Source of the DNA: Gammaproteobacteria bacterium
Lineage (GTDB): Bacteria > Pseudomonadota > Gammaproteobacteria > Burkholderiales > Nitrosomonadaceae
Assembly: GCA_015709615.1 (NCBI GenBank)
Contig: CP054179.1
Location: 682,001-746,000, forward strand
DNA: 64,000 bases
Direction: 5' to 3'
The notes beneath the pieces were generated by a model. It was not told the origin of the DNA, did not search any database, and worked only from the letters and a program-made list of their open reading frames with translations. Position 1 is the first letter of the stretch; each line of letters opens with the position of its first letter. Below, piece after piece: positions 52,692 to 62,369 of this stretch. Position numbers and translations under genes: made by a program.

Positions 52692-55600
52692 ATGACTTCT
52701 GAATCTCACGATTTGCGTCACCACATTCTTGAAACCATTGATCACTTGGATCATATCCTTCCAGGACAACGCCCGCTGCATAAGTTTGTGCACCACAACA
52801 CCATTCATGGCTTTCAGCACTTGCCGTTCGAAGAAGGTTTAGCGGCTTACGAGGAATTGACCGGTGTTTACGGTTATTTGCCGGACTCAAGGAACCGGGA
52901 GTTATATCAGCAAGGCAGGATTACGGATGCGGATCTCTCAGCCGCACTCGAGCATGCCAAACACTTGCAATCCGGGCAGACTGTATTTCAAGCAAACGAT
53001 CTGACCATCAAGCGCCTTGATATCTATCAAATTGCACTACTGCATGAATTGCCGCCTTTGTCGATCAGCCAATTGAACTGGCAGATAGAGGAATTGAATG
53101 TCCTCCATACCATCCAGCCGGATGTTTCAAAAGAAGCCCGTGCACGGATGCTCGCTTGTATTGCCGACCAAAGCGTTGTCGTTAAACAACTTTGGGAAAG
53201 TATTCTCAATAAACTCAACATTGAGTTGACCGATTTGCATCCGGAAAACATGCTGGATCTCTCAGAGGAACAAGCCAAAGAATGGCTGGAAAAAATCAAA
53301 AAGAACCTAGCCAATGGCAAAGGCATTCCAGTACATCAGAAAATGAGAATGGATGCCGAAACCGAACTTGATGAAATGCTTGCGCAAATCGGCAACAAAA
53401 TTACATTGCGCAGTTTTGTCATGGCGTTAAGCGGTATCGATATTCTTTATTCCATTAGGCCGCAGATTATACGAGTCTGCGCATCGGTACTCGATGAAGG
53501 CGTTGCGGCATGGCAATTGCCCGGCCGCAGCAAATTGGGACTTTATGCAGCTTGGCGTTCGACAGCGCATTTCGACGTGAATCCTTTTCTGCACGATTTA
53601 CCTGACTGGCAAAACATCGTCGATGAAACACCGGAAGATCCGGTCGATTGCATTATTCTGCAATTAACCAACATGGAGATTCCACAAGATAAATGGGAAG
53701 GTTATATTCAGCAGCTGGCGCTTGAGTTGCCGGGTTGGTCGGGAATGATCAACTGGCGCCAGCATAATCCTGACTACCATACGGAAAATGATGCAGCACT
53801 GCATATGGCCGATTATCTGGCTATCCGCCTGACACTGGACAGATTGTGGCTCAATCAGGCTTGTAAAGATACGTGGAAAATAGAAGCCAAGCTGGGAACG
53901 ATCGAATATTATTTTCGCAGAAACTTGTCCGAGTTTATGGTCCGGAAACAACTCTATGGCGGAGATTTACCGGAATATCTGGCCACTATCGCCAAAGACC
54001 TGATTATGCGCACCGGCTCCGAACGTGAAAGACGGGAGGAGTGGCAGTCTTTGGCCGATCTGACATGGACCTGGCAATTCAGTCCCTTAGTAAAAAAAGA
54101 TTTTGAGCATGCTGCTTTTAATAGCGGTTGGCGGCTTTTCCGCTTATGCCAGCATTTGGGACTGACCGCTGCGGATATTCAGAGCATGCAAAAAAGCGAT
54201 TTGTTGCAGTTGCTCAATGTACTCGACGACTTTACCGCACCGGAACGAAGCAAAATTTGGCTATACGCTTACGAATATCACTATCGCGAAGATTTCTTTC
54301 AAGTTTTACGCGCCAATATCAACCGGGGACGCTGGGCCAAACGCGCGCAGCGGCCGCAAGCGCAGATCGTTACCTGCATGGATGACCGCGAAGAAAGCCT
54401 GCGCCGTCAACTGGAAGAAATCAATCCTGCCATCGAAACGATCGGTGCAGCAGGATTCTTTGGTGTACCCATGAATTATAAAGGGATTGACGACATTGAA
54501 ACTAATATGCAATGCCCTGTGGTCGTGCGACCGGCCAATGATGTCAATGAAGTACCGAGAAAAGGCGCGGAACCGATACTGCAAGAACACGCCAAAGGGT
54601 ATCGCTTCCATAGAAAGCTTGCTTATTTGATGAATCAGTCGCTGCGGCGCAGCCTTATTTTTTCGCATGCGATCATTGATGCGTTAGCACCGATCGTGTT
54701 TGCCGGTTTATTGGGCAGAGTATTTTTACCTAAATACTTCCTCGCACTCAATACTTCGCTGCGTCAAAACATCGAGAAAAAAGTCCCCACCGAATTGATG
54801 TTCAAAGCGCCTGCTTCGGATGTACCCGCGACACCGGACCAGCCGCGGCTGGGTTTTACCGATACCGAACAAGCTGACCGGTTAGCGGTTTTCATGCGCA
54901 CAACCGGTTTATCGTACGGCTTCGCCCCGATTGTTTGCTTGGCCGGGCACGGCTCGACCAATCTCAATAATCCGCATGAATTTGGTTACAACTGCGGCGC
55001 TTGCAGCGGCAAACGCGGCGGACCGAATGCCCGTCTTTTTGCCGCCATGGCGAATCGCCCGGAAGTCAGAAAATTACTCGCGGAACGGGGTGTTCACGTT
55101 CCCGACGATACCTGGTTTGTCGGTGCTGAACACGACACCTGCAGCGACGAATACTATTGGTATGACCTCGAGGATATTCCACAAAGCGCACTGCCTGCTT
55201 TCGAAGCATTCAGAAATGATTTGATCAAAGCAAGTAAAGCTTCGGCACACGAGCGCTGCCGGCGATTCGTCTCGGCTAATAATCCGCGCACGCTTGAAGC
55301 CGGGAAAGAACATGTAACTCTGCGCGCAAACGATTTTTCTCAAGCATTCCCGGAATTCAACCATGCGACGATAGCTGCGGCCATCATTGGACGGCGCTCC
55401 ATTTCGCAAGGAACGTTTTTGGACCGGCGTGTCTTCCTCATTTCTTACGACCCGACACAGGACGCCGATGGCAAGCTGCTGGAAAACCTATTGCTGGCCG
55501 TCGGTCCGGTAGGAGCCGGTATCAATCTCGAATACTACTTTTCCACGGTGAACAACGATCATTTCGGCTCCGGTTCAAAAGTCACGCATAACATCACCGG

Positions 55601-55964
55601 CATGTTCGGTGTGCTGGAAGGAACCAGCAGCGATCTGCGAACCGGTTTGACCAAGCAGATGATCGAAATTCATGAACCGCTGCGATTGCAGGTTCTGGTT
55701 GAAGCAAAAACCGAAATCCTGGGCCAGATTTATGAACGTCAAGCCAGTATCCGCGAGCTTGTAGGCGGTGGCTGGATCCTACTCAGCGCGATCGATCCTG
55801 ATACGGCTGAAATCTCGGTATTTGAACGCGGCGTAGGGTTTGTTCCTTGGCAAGCGGAAAAGAAACAGGTGCCTGAATATGAATCATCCACTGCCTATTA
55901 TCAGAACATCAATGTGCCTTTACCGCCTGTTCTAATCAAGCAACCTCATGTGACAGGAGCTTAA
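52692..55964 (+). CDS. dabA: DabA-type inorganic carbon transporter subunit (DUF2309)
   Basis: The 1,090-residue product belongs to the DUF2309/DabA family, larger than the roughly 830 residues of the best-studied DabA. The zinc-site residues line up: Cys562 and Asp564 in IVTCMDDREESLR, His753 in LAGHGSTNLNNP and Cys768 in YNCGACSGKRGG. The His-to-Cys spacing of 15 equals that of the Halothiobacillus protein. DabA is a cytoplasmic, membrane-associated carbonic-anhydrase-like protein that converts CO2 to bicarbonate vectorially, powered by its NuoL-like partner. A RBS AGGATAA precedes it, and a one-base gap joins it to the NuoL-like gene. Confidence 0.93.
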   Translation: MTSESHDLRHHILETIDHLDHILPGQRPLHKFVHHNTIHGFQHLPFEEGLAAYEELTGVYGYLPDSRNRELYQQGRITDADLSAALEHAKHLQSGQTVFQANDLTIKRLDIYQIALLHELPPLSISQLNWQIEELNVLHTIQPDVSKEARARMLACIADQSVVVKQLWESILNKLNIELTDLHPENMLDLSEEQAKEWLEKIKKNLANGKGIPVHQKMRMDAETELDEMLAQIGNKITLRSFVMALSGIDILYSIRPQIIRVCASVLDEGVAAWQLPGRSKLGLYAAWRSTAHFDVNPFLHDLPDWQNIVDETPEDPVDCIILQLTNMEIPQDKWEGYIQQLALELPGWSGMINWRQHNPDYHTENDAALHMADYLAIRLTLDRLWLNQACKDTWKIEAKLGTIEYYFRRNLSEFMVRKQLYGGDLPEYLATIAKDLIMRTGSERERREEWQSLADLTWTWQFSPLVKKDFEHAAFNSGWRLFRLCQHLGLTAADIQSMQKSDLLQLLNVLDDFTAPERSKIWLYAYEYHYREDFFQVLRANINRGRWAKRAQRPQAQIVTCMDDREESLRRQLEEINPAIETIGAAGFFGVPMNYKGIDDIETNMQCPVVVRPANDVNEVPRKGAEPILQEHAKGYRFHRKLAYLMNQSLRRSLIFSHAIIDALAPIVFAGLLGRVFLPKYFLALNTSLRQNIEKKVPTELMFKAPASDVPATPDQPRLGFTDTEQADRLAVFMRTTGLSYGFAPIVCLAGHGSTNLNNPHEFGYNCGACSGKRGGPNARLFAAMANRPEVRKLLAERGVHVPDDTWFVGAEHDTCSDEYYWYDLEDIPQSALPAFEAFRNDLIKASKASAHERCRRFVSANNPRTLEAGKEHVTLRANDFSQAFPEFNHATIAAAIIGRRSISQGTFLDRRVFLISYDPTQDADGKLLENLLLAVGPVGAGINLEYYFSTVNNDHFGSGSKVTHNITGMFGVLEGTSSDLRTGLTKQMIEIHEPLRLQVLVEAKTEILGQIYERQASIRELVGGGWILLSAIDPDTAEISVFERGVGFVPWQAEKKQVPEYESSTAYYQNINVPLPPVLIKQPHVTGA

Positions 55965-55965
55965 T

Positions 55966-57534
55966 ATGGATCAGTTGGTTTTTTTAATACCATTATTGCC
56001 ATTCCTTGCGGCTGCATTCATCGGTTTCGGTGTTTTGTTTAATCGCATCAACGGGAAGAAAGACGAGCCTGTCAGTGCAAAAGCGGCGAAAAGTGCCATT
56101 ACCTTGTCATGCTTGATCGCGCTCGGTTTACTCGCTTGCGATTTATTGGGAATCAACTCCAGTCATACCGCACTGGGAAAATGGCTGAATAGCGGGAATC
56201 TGGTTGTCGAGTTTAATTTCATCACCTCAGGTTTCAGCGTCATTGCAGCCGCTCTATTTTCGATTATTTTGGTCATCATCACACGCTTCTCAACGAATTA
56301 TATTCACGCAGAACCCGGCTTCCACCGGTTTTTCTTTGTTTTGTGCTTATTCTCTTCAGCAATGCTGTTGCTGATACTCTCGGGCAATGCAATCAGCACA
56401 TTTATCGGCTGGGAAATTGCCGGATTGTGCTCTTATTTATTGATAGCTTTTGCTTATGACCGGCCGACTGCGACCATTAACGCCACCCGGGTTTTCGTCA
56501 CTAACCGGATTGGAGATGCCGGTTTTATTTTAGGCATAGCGCTTTCTTTTTACTATGCCGGAACCACCAGTTGGATCTCGTTGAATGAAATCGCCGCAAG
56601 TCTATCCACCCCGACCGCCACGGTGATCAGCTTATGTTTTGTTGTCGCGGCTGTCGCCAAGTCAGCGCAATTGCCCTTTACCCCGTGGCTGGCAAGAGCA
56701 ATGGAAGGACCCACACCGTCAAGTTCGGTATTCTATGGTGCTGTGATGATCCATGCAGGTATCTTTTTGGTCATTTTGTTGCGGCCGATTATTGAGCTTG
56801 CGCCGCTGACGATGGCTGTATTGGTAGCCATCGGTTTTTTCACGGCAGTTTACAGCTTTATCGTCGGATTGACGCAAACGGATACTAAAAGCTCGCTATG
56901 CTTTGCCATATCGGGGCAGCTTGGCCTGATGTTCCTGGAATGCGGCCTGGGGTTTTGGGAATTGGCGAGCTGGCATTTGTGCGCGCATGCCATTGTGCGA
57001 AATTATCAAGTATTAACAGCCCCTTCCCTATTACGTTATGCCTATGGCAATCCGATGAAACCAGTGGCATCCGGAATCGCCAATAAGCGCTGGCTGTATA
57101 TCGCATCACTGCAACGTTTCTGGCTTGATCCCATAGCGGATAGAACTTTGGTAAAACCTATCTACGGTCTCGGGCATGATTTGGACCGGTTTGATAAAAA
57201 TATCATCGATCGTGCGATGGGCGCTCCTGTCTCCTCAAACTACACCATCTCGTCGCTGACACAACTGGAAAAGAACATGGATAAGAATATTCGTGACGGC
57301 ATTCACATTGAATTTGTCAGAGGCAGCGGCGTGGTCGGTAAATTTTTTGAATGGATCGCGAACATCATGAGCTGGTTTGAAGATCGTCTGGTTTTGCGCG
57401 GTATTGGTATGGATACCGTTGATATCGGAAGAAAGCTTGGACAGATCGCGAATACTTTTGAGCAACACATTCTCAAACCGCGATACCTGGTCCTGTTTGT
57501 ATTCATTGTCTTAATGATTGCTGCTTCAATTTGA
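55966..57534 (+). CDS. NuoL-like subunit (DabB-type)
   Basis: The 522-residue product is the NuoL/NdhF-like member of the operon. Glu in TFIGWEIAGLCSYLLIAFAY, Lys in AAVAKSAQLPFTPWLARAME and His in SWHLCAHAIVRNYQ cover the proton-path positions. The C-terminal 130 residues, after the conserved helices, form a NuoL-type extension with helices ending RYLVLFVFIVLMIA. It is the likely direct counterpart of DabB, which couples ion flow to DabA. Its stop is eight bases from the next ATG. Confidence 0.9.
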   Translation: MDQLVFLIPLLPFLAAAFIGFGVLFNRINGKKDEPVSAKAAKSAITLSCLIALGLLACDLLGINSSHTALGKWLNSGNLVVEFNFITSGFSVIAAALFSIILVIITRFSTNYIHAEPGFHRFFFVLCLFSSAMLLLILSGNAISTFIGWEIAGLCSYLLIAFAYDRPTATINATRVFVTNRIGDAGFILGIALSFYYAGTTSWISLNEIAASLSTPTATVISLCFVVAAVAKSAQLPFTPWLARAMEGPTPSSSVFYGAVMIHAGIFLVILLRPIIELAPLTMAVLVAIGFFTAVYSFIVGLTQTDTKSSLCFAISGQLGLMFLECGLGFWELASWHLCAHAIVRNYQVLTAPSLLRYAYGNPMKPVASGIANKRWLYIASLQRFWLDPIADRTLVKPIYGLGHDLDRFDKNIIDRAMGAPVSSNYTISSLTQLEKNMDKNIRDGIHIEFVRGSGVVGKFFEWIANIMSWFEDRLVLRGIGMDTVDIGRKLGQIANTFEQHILKPRYLVLFVFIVLMIAASI

Positions 57535-57541
57535 GGTTTCG

Positions 57542-59131
57542 ATGGATATTACACATATTACTTATTGGTCGGAAACAGCTTCTTTTCCAATTTTATCGAT
57601 ACTGACGCTCATTCCCCTGACGGTGATGATCGCGGTAATCTTGACATCTTCACCGGCTGCCGCCTTGCGTCTCGGTTTCGCCGGAACGATATCGACATTC
57701 CTGCTCAGCGTATATTTATTATCCGCGTTTAATACCGATCTCGCAGGCATACAGCTCTATGAGCGCTATCAAGGTCTAGGTGTGACCTATACTGTAGGTG
57801 TAGATGGTACGAATATTTTGTTCATACTGCTGACGGCCACGTTAGCGCTGCTCACGCTTATCTACACCCTCACTGCGCGGCATGTATCGGACCGTACTCA
57901 TATCGCTTCTTTACTCGGATACGAAGCCATTCTGATCGGCGCATTCTCGGCACTGAATGCCATGCAATTCTGGTTATGGTGTTTTCTCGAGATGATTCCG
58001 ATTGTCTTAATGACATTACGGTCCGGATCGAGTCAGAATCGGCGATGGGTTGTTGCATTGGTACTGCAGCACTTTAGCAGCGGATTGTTAATGGTATTAG
58101 CCGGTTTCTTGATGCTCGGCTTTGGCATTATGTTGACGACCGACGTTTTATCGTTCGATTGGCTCGTGCTGAAAGAAAGCAATGTCAGCAATGAATATGC
58201 TACCTTGATTTTTTTCCTGCTGTTATTCGGTTTCGCCATCCGTATGCCATTATTCCCGTTTCACGCCTGGTTGCCGGTAGTGGCTGAACATGGAACCATC
58301 GCAAGTGTCGGAATTTTTCTGGTTAGTCTGAAACTTGGTGTTTATGCCATTATTCGTTATTTAATCCCCCTACTTCCCGAAGTCGCTGCGGAATGGTCAT
58401 GGTTTGTAACGATGCTGGGGTTGATCGGAATTTTCTATGGCGCATTGCTGGCGTTTATGCAAATCAATTTCCGCCGGTTAATCGCCTTTGCCATTATCAG
58501 TCAAACCGGCTTAATTACCGTTGGCTTATTTGATTTCAGCACGCACGGCATGGAAGGCGGCATCGTCTTGGCCATATCGTTTGGTATGGCGACAGCCGGT
58601 ATATTGCTGAGTCTCGGTATGATATACAAACGCACGCATACGGCATTCATTCCGCGTTTAGGTGGCATGTTTGACACCAATGCAGCAATTGCGGTGCTAT
58701 TTGTGATTTGCGCCCTGAGCACAATGGGTATGCCCGGAACCCCAGGTTTTGACGGCATTCATCTATTAATCGATGGCACCATCCAAGGTCAGGGATGGCT
58801 CATCGCCATTGCCCTTTTATTTGGTAACGTTTTGACGGTTGGATTGCTGTTACGCGCCTTTCAGCAAATATTCATTGCGTCACCAAAACGCTTCCAAGGG
58901 CCTTTTGTAAATACACATCAAGCCAGTTCTTCGCCATCCCCCCGGAATGAGTGGATTATTACCATCGCCATTTGCGGCTTGCTCCTTGCAACTGGAATTA
59001 ATACTTCGCCATGGTTGCTTATCATCGATCAAAATCTTCACTCTACCGACAACAACTCCCATAACAATACAGATGCGCTTCACACCGATAAACTGCTGGC
59101 ACCGCACTCTATGATTACAAAGGATAATTAG
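57542..59131 (+). CDS. Divergent NuoM-like subunit with substituted key residues
   Basis: The ATG at 57542, behind TTTGAGGTTTCG, gives 529 residues (the upstream ATG at 57518 overlaps the NuoL-like gene). It has the antiporter-like fold, and Glu in WCFLEMIPIVLM is kept. The lysine of helix 7 is replaced by Arg234 (FGFAIRMPLFPFHAWLP), and the Glu-containing GFxAEL motif of NuoM is changed to GFDGIHL. The helix 8 lysine (LKLGVYA) remains. The protein may have a structural role or altered coupling. It ends one base before the next subunit. Confidence 0.87.
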   Translation: MDITHITYWSETASFPILSILTLIPLTVMIAVILTSSPAAALRLGFAGTISTFLLSVYLLSAFNTDLAGIQLYERYQGLGVTYTVGVDGTNILFILLTATLALLTLIYTLTARHVSDRTHIASLLGYEAILIGAFSALNAMQFWLWCFLEMIPIVLMTLRSGSSQNRRWVVALVLQHFSSGLLMVLAGFLMLGFGIMLTTDVLSFDWLVLKESNVSNEYATLIFFLLLFGFAIRMPLFPFHAWLPVVAEHGTIASVGIFLVSLKLGVYAIIRYLIPLLPEVAAEWSWFVTMLGLIGIFYGALLAFMQINFRRLIAFAIISQTGLITVGLFDFSTHGMEGGIVLAISFGMATAGILLSLGMIYKRTHTAFIPRLGGMFDTNAAIAVLFVICALSTMGMPGTPGFDGIHLLIDGTIQGQGWLIAIALLFGNVLTVGLLLRAFQQIFIASPKRFQGPFVNTHQASSSPSPRNEWIITIAICGLLLATGINTSPWLLIIDQNLHSTDNNSHNNTDALHTDKLLAPHSMITKDN

Positions 59132-59132
59132 A

Positions 59133-60638
59133 ATGATTGAAGCTGACTTCCCGCTGCTGAGCCTTACGATCATTGTTCCGCTTTTAGGCGCAGCATTGGC
59201 CGGATCGATACGAAACATCGATGTCTCGAAACAGGTTGCTTTTTTTATTGCCGTACTATCGCTCCTTCTGACTATTTGCGTCGTTATTTTATTTGACGCC
59301 AGTAAGAGCGAATTTCAGCTTGTTGAACGTCGCGCGTGGATTCCGATTTTGAATATTGAATATCTGATTGGCGTCGATGGCATTTCAGTCTTATTTCTTC
59401 CGCTGACAGCACTGTTGACCATCATCACGATGCTGGCATCGTGGAATACGATCTCCCATACCTCGCGTTTTCATTTTTCTTTGTTACTGGCGCTCGAAGG
59501 CGTCAGTATCGGCATATTCTGCGCATTGGATACGGTGTTATTTTTCCTGTTCTGGGAGCTTACGTTACCCCCGTTCTTTTTCTTGATCGGTTTGTGGGGT
59601 ATCGGTTCGCAGCGGCGCAGCGCAGCAATGAAATATACATTGTTCATGTTGTCCGGCGGCGTCACCTTGTTGTTGGCGATCATCGTATTAGCGACAAATC
59701 ATGCGATACAATCCGGCGGGCAAATCCCTACGGATTTATCCTTCAGTTTACCCGTTTTACTTGAGACCGCATTACCACGCGAGTTGCAGGAGCTCGTCTT
59801 TCTCTTGTTGCTATTCGGTTTCGCCGTGAAATCGCCACTTGTTCCGTTGCACACCTGGTTACCCACAGTCGCAGCCGAAGGTCCAACACACGTCGTCGCT
59901 ATTCTCGTGGGGTTGAAATTGGGTATTTATGGCATTTTACGGTTTGCGATGCCGTTAGCCCCTATCGCTGCAATGGACTACAGCTGGATTTTGAGTGTGA
60001 TTGGCGCTTTTACGCTAATCTATGGTGCTTTGATCGCGCTGCAGCAAACCAACTTACGGCGCTTGCTTGCATATGCCAGCGTCAGTCACGTCGGGCTGGT
60101 CATGGTTGGCGTTGCCTCGCTTAACATACAAGGATTCCAAGGTGCGATTTTTCAACTGCTGAACTTTACACTCGTGGCCAGCTCTCTGATGTTGATTGCC
60201 GGTTTTATACAGCATAGATTGGGCAGTACCGAAGCGATTCACTTAGGCGGATTAGCTAAAGTGATGCCAAAATTGACGACTTTCTATTTTCTATTTGCCT
60301 TAGCCAGTATCGGGGTACCCGGCACCAGCGGCTTCCCGGCTGAGTTACTGATGATCCTCGGCGCCATCAGCGCGCATTCCGTTTTGGGTGTTGCCGCATT
60401 GTCCGGTGCAATACTTAGCGCTGCCTATATGCTTTCCTATACGCGCCGGACTTTCTTGGGGCCAATCATTCATGATGATGTGAAACAAGTAGTTGATCTA
60501 CAATCGCGCGAAATGATTTTACTACTCATTCCGGCGCTGCTAATATTAGCTCTAGGTTTTTATCCAGATTACATTCTCAATATAAATCAAGTTGCTTCGG
60601 AAGAATGGCTTTCTCGATTAACCTTAACAACTCATTAG
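59133..60638 (+). CDS. NuoM-like proton-conducting subunit
   Basis: The 501-residue product retains all canonical NuoM charges: Glu in FWELTLPPFFFLIGLWG, Lys in GFAVKSPLVPLHTWLP, Lys in GLKLGIYGILRF and Glu in GTSGFPAELLMI. It has about 14 helices. It is the last membrane subunit before the carbonic-anhydrase-like gene. Three NuoM-like and one NuoL-like subunits with a single DabA is more than the two-gene DAB described in the literature. Confidence 0.9.
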   Translation: MIEADFPLLSLTIIVPLLGAALAGSIRNIDVSKQVAFFIAVLSLLLTICVVILFDASKSEFQLVERRAWIPILNIEYLIGVDGISVLFLPLTALLTIITMLASWNTISHTSRFHFSLLLALEGVSIGIFCALDTVLFFLFWELTLPPFFFLIGLWGIGSQRRSAAMKYTLFMLSGGVTLLLAIIVLATNHAIQSGGQIPTDLSFSLPVLLETALPRELQELVFLLLLFGFAVKSPLVPLHTWLPTVAAEGPTHVVAILVGLKLGIYGILRFAMPLAPIAAMDYSWILSVIGAFTLIYGALIALQQTNLRRLLAYASVSHVGLVMVGVASLNIQGFQGAIFQLLNFTLVASSLMLIAGFIQHRLGSTEAIHLGGLAKVMPKLTTFYFLFALASIGVPGTSGFPAELLMILGAISAHSVLGVAALSGAILSAAYMLSYTRRTFLGPIIHDDVKQVVDLQSREMILLLIPALLILALGFYPDYILNINQVASEEWLSRLTLTTH

Positions 60639-60660
60639 TTTTAAACTCATATTTCATAAT

Positions 60661-61734
60661 ATGCTAAATTTTTTTAGGGGAATGATGAAAAATTCGAATA
60701 CAGGAATCGACTATTTACTCGATTTAAATACAAAACATTCGCAAGCTTTCATGGATTTGGCCACAGAACGTCGCAGATACCGAGGAGAACATCCAACCGA
60801 GATAGCCGCACTAAAATGTATGGATGGCCGATTGCACTTACCAGTTATGACACAAACCGCTCTTGGAATTATTCAACCATTCCGCAATCTGGGCGGTATT
60901 TTTGATTTGGGTTGGCCATTCTTTCAAGCAGCTATCGATAATTGGGTTGATTATTCCATCAGCCGCGGCAGACATTGTCTAATTTTTGTCACCTATCATT
61001 TTGCACGTGGCGATACGCATCGCGGTTGCCGTGGATTTCATTATGATACGGAAGCTGCAAAAGCTGCGGCCATTAAACTAAAAAATCAATTTCAATCGGT
61101 ATATGGTAAAAATGGCGCGGTAGTGCCCATCGTCTGCGGTATCGAAACCGATTTGGATGCTTTGATTCTTCATGGTGAAGACGGCCGCTCAATCGACTTA
61201 GCCAATGCAAAAGAATCGTCCCAACTCGAACTTGAAGAAATGCTCCGGTCGCTTTATCCCACGATGCCCGAACGCATTATCCGGGACTTGATGCCGTTGG
61301 TGCGAGGAAATATTAAACACATCGCCGAGATTCGGGCAATGAATCGCCCTATTGAGGAATCTGAGCACAAAGAGTGGGTCATCGGTGTGGGACGCGGGTT
61401 TGATTGGTTGCATGTGATTAATACCGCATTTATCGTAGGTCCTTTTGATCCGAATCTTTCCGTTGCGATTGAAACCGCAGCTAAGCTTCTCAAGAATAAT
61501 ATTGATGAAGGCCGGATTGATGCTGATGGAGTGGTACTGTTGACTTCCGGTGTGTATCGCGATGAGGCCGGCCCAGAATATCTCTTGGCGAAAGAAAAAG
61601 CGATGTTTCTCAGCAAATTCGCACTCAACATCATCAAAGATAAGGTTCCGGATCTAGCACCTCATTTGCAAATACTGACAGCCTGTAATAACTTGAATAC
61701 CAGAAAACTCGAGGTGATTGAGAGAGTGGGATAA
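60661..61734 (+). CDS. Beta-carbonic-anhydrase-like (CsoSCA-type) protein
   Basis: The 357-residue product carries a zinc signature of the beta class: Cys53, Asp55 and Arg57 in ALKCMDGRLHLP, then FRNLGGIFD (74-82) in place of the RNAGN motif, then His120 and Cys123 in THRGCRGF, the His-x2-Cys pair. CsoSCA carboxysome enzymes have a related Cys-x-Asp-x-Arg arrangement, and this protein resembles their catalytic domain. It has no signal peptide and lies 22 bases after the last NuoM-like gene, so it should act in the cytoplasm with the DabA complex. The C-terminal half (about 150-357) is less certain. The true start may be an ATG at 60682 or 60685, behind AGGGG. Activity is not proven by sequence. 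Confidence 0.8.
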   Translation: MLNFFRGMMKNSNTGIDYLLDLNTKHSQAFMDLATERRRYRGEHPTEIAALKCMDGRLHLPVMTQTALGIIQPFRNLGGIFDLGWPFFQAAIDNWVDYSISRGRHCLIFVTYHFARGDTHRGCRGFHYDTEAAKAAAIKLKNQFQSVYGKNGAVVPIVCGIETDLDALILHGEDGRSIDLANAKESSQLELEEMLRSLYPTMPERIIRDLMPLVRGNIKHIAEIRAMNRPIEESEHKEWVIGVGRGFDWLHVINTAFIVGPFDPNLSVAIETAAKLLKNNIDEGRIDADGVVLLTSGVYRDEAGPEYLLAKEKAMFLSKFALNIIKDKVPDLAPHLQILTACNNLNTRKLEVIERVG

Positions 61735-62048
61735 ACTAGCAGATAAATGGATAATTCTCAGCGCATGCTTTTTGAATGCCATCATTTTCAATCGGCTTGC
61801 TGTTTTTTTGCACAACAAAAAATATGAGCACTTTTATAGCAAAATGGTCATTACATATTAGCTCTATCACTAATACCGTATTGACCATTTCTTTTATGTA
61901 GCGGCTCCAATCCGGTCACTAATCAATTTCAGGAGGCAATTACTTTCACCACGATGACGCAATCGCATCGATAATGGGAATCGGCATTGTGTAGATGTAT
62001 CCCTTAGATTTATCTATTTATCGCTATTCCAAAATAAGGAGAAGTGCT
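61735..62048. other. Intergenic region after the carbon-uptake operon
   Basis: About 310 AT-rich bases. AATGGTCA (61843-61850) and TGACCATT (61882-61889) can pair across a loop of about 30 bases, followed by CTTTTA, a weak terminator candidate. The AGGAGA before 62049 is the ribosome site of the next gene. Confidence 0.4.
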
Positions 62049-62282
62049 ATGGGTTTATTTGATTGGTTTACAAGTCTTTTCAGTTCTAAAAACGATGAAG
62101 AGCATAAAGCAAGCGAAAACGACATAGGAAGAGATGATGATAATGATCAGGTCGATAGTGACTCAGCAATACATGATGCACATGAAATAGAACCAGAAAG
62201 GATTGAGTCCGAGGTATCAGCACAAGCAAGCGGAGAGGCAGATACACTGTGCAATGACGACGAAGCGCAAAGACAAGTCTAA
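62049..62282 (+). CDS. Small very acidic protein
   Basis: The ATG at 62049 behind AAGGAGAAGTGCT gives 77 residues: a short amphipathic N-terminus (MGLFDWFTSLFSSKN) and an Asp/Glu-rich tail. The composition resembles small acidic membrane-associated proteins with an N-terminal FxxWFTSLF-type motif. Function is unknown. It stands between the carbonic-anhydrase-like gene and the SulP gene. Confidence 0.65.
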   Translation: MGLFDWFTSLFSSKNDEEHKASENDIGRDDDNDQVDSDSAIHDAHEIEPERIESEVSAQASGEADTLCNDDEAQRQV

Positions 62283-62369
62283 AGCAGCTTATGAATTGCA
62301 TAAAAAATATCTCGTATAACATTGTAAGATCATGAAAATTCACGACACAGCAGCAAAATTTCCAAGCAA

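Noticed and set aside
51209..60638. Mrp-type Na+/H+ antiporter or partial complex I
   Set aside because: Antiporter-like subunits alone could suggest this, but no mrpB/C/E/F/G or other nuo genes are present, and the DUF2309 gene inside the operon with its zinc residues points to a DAB system.
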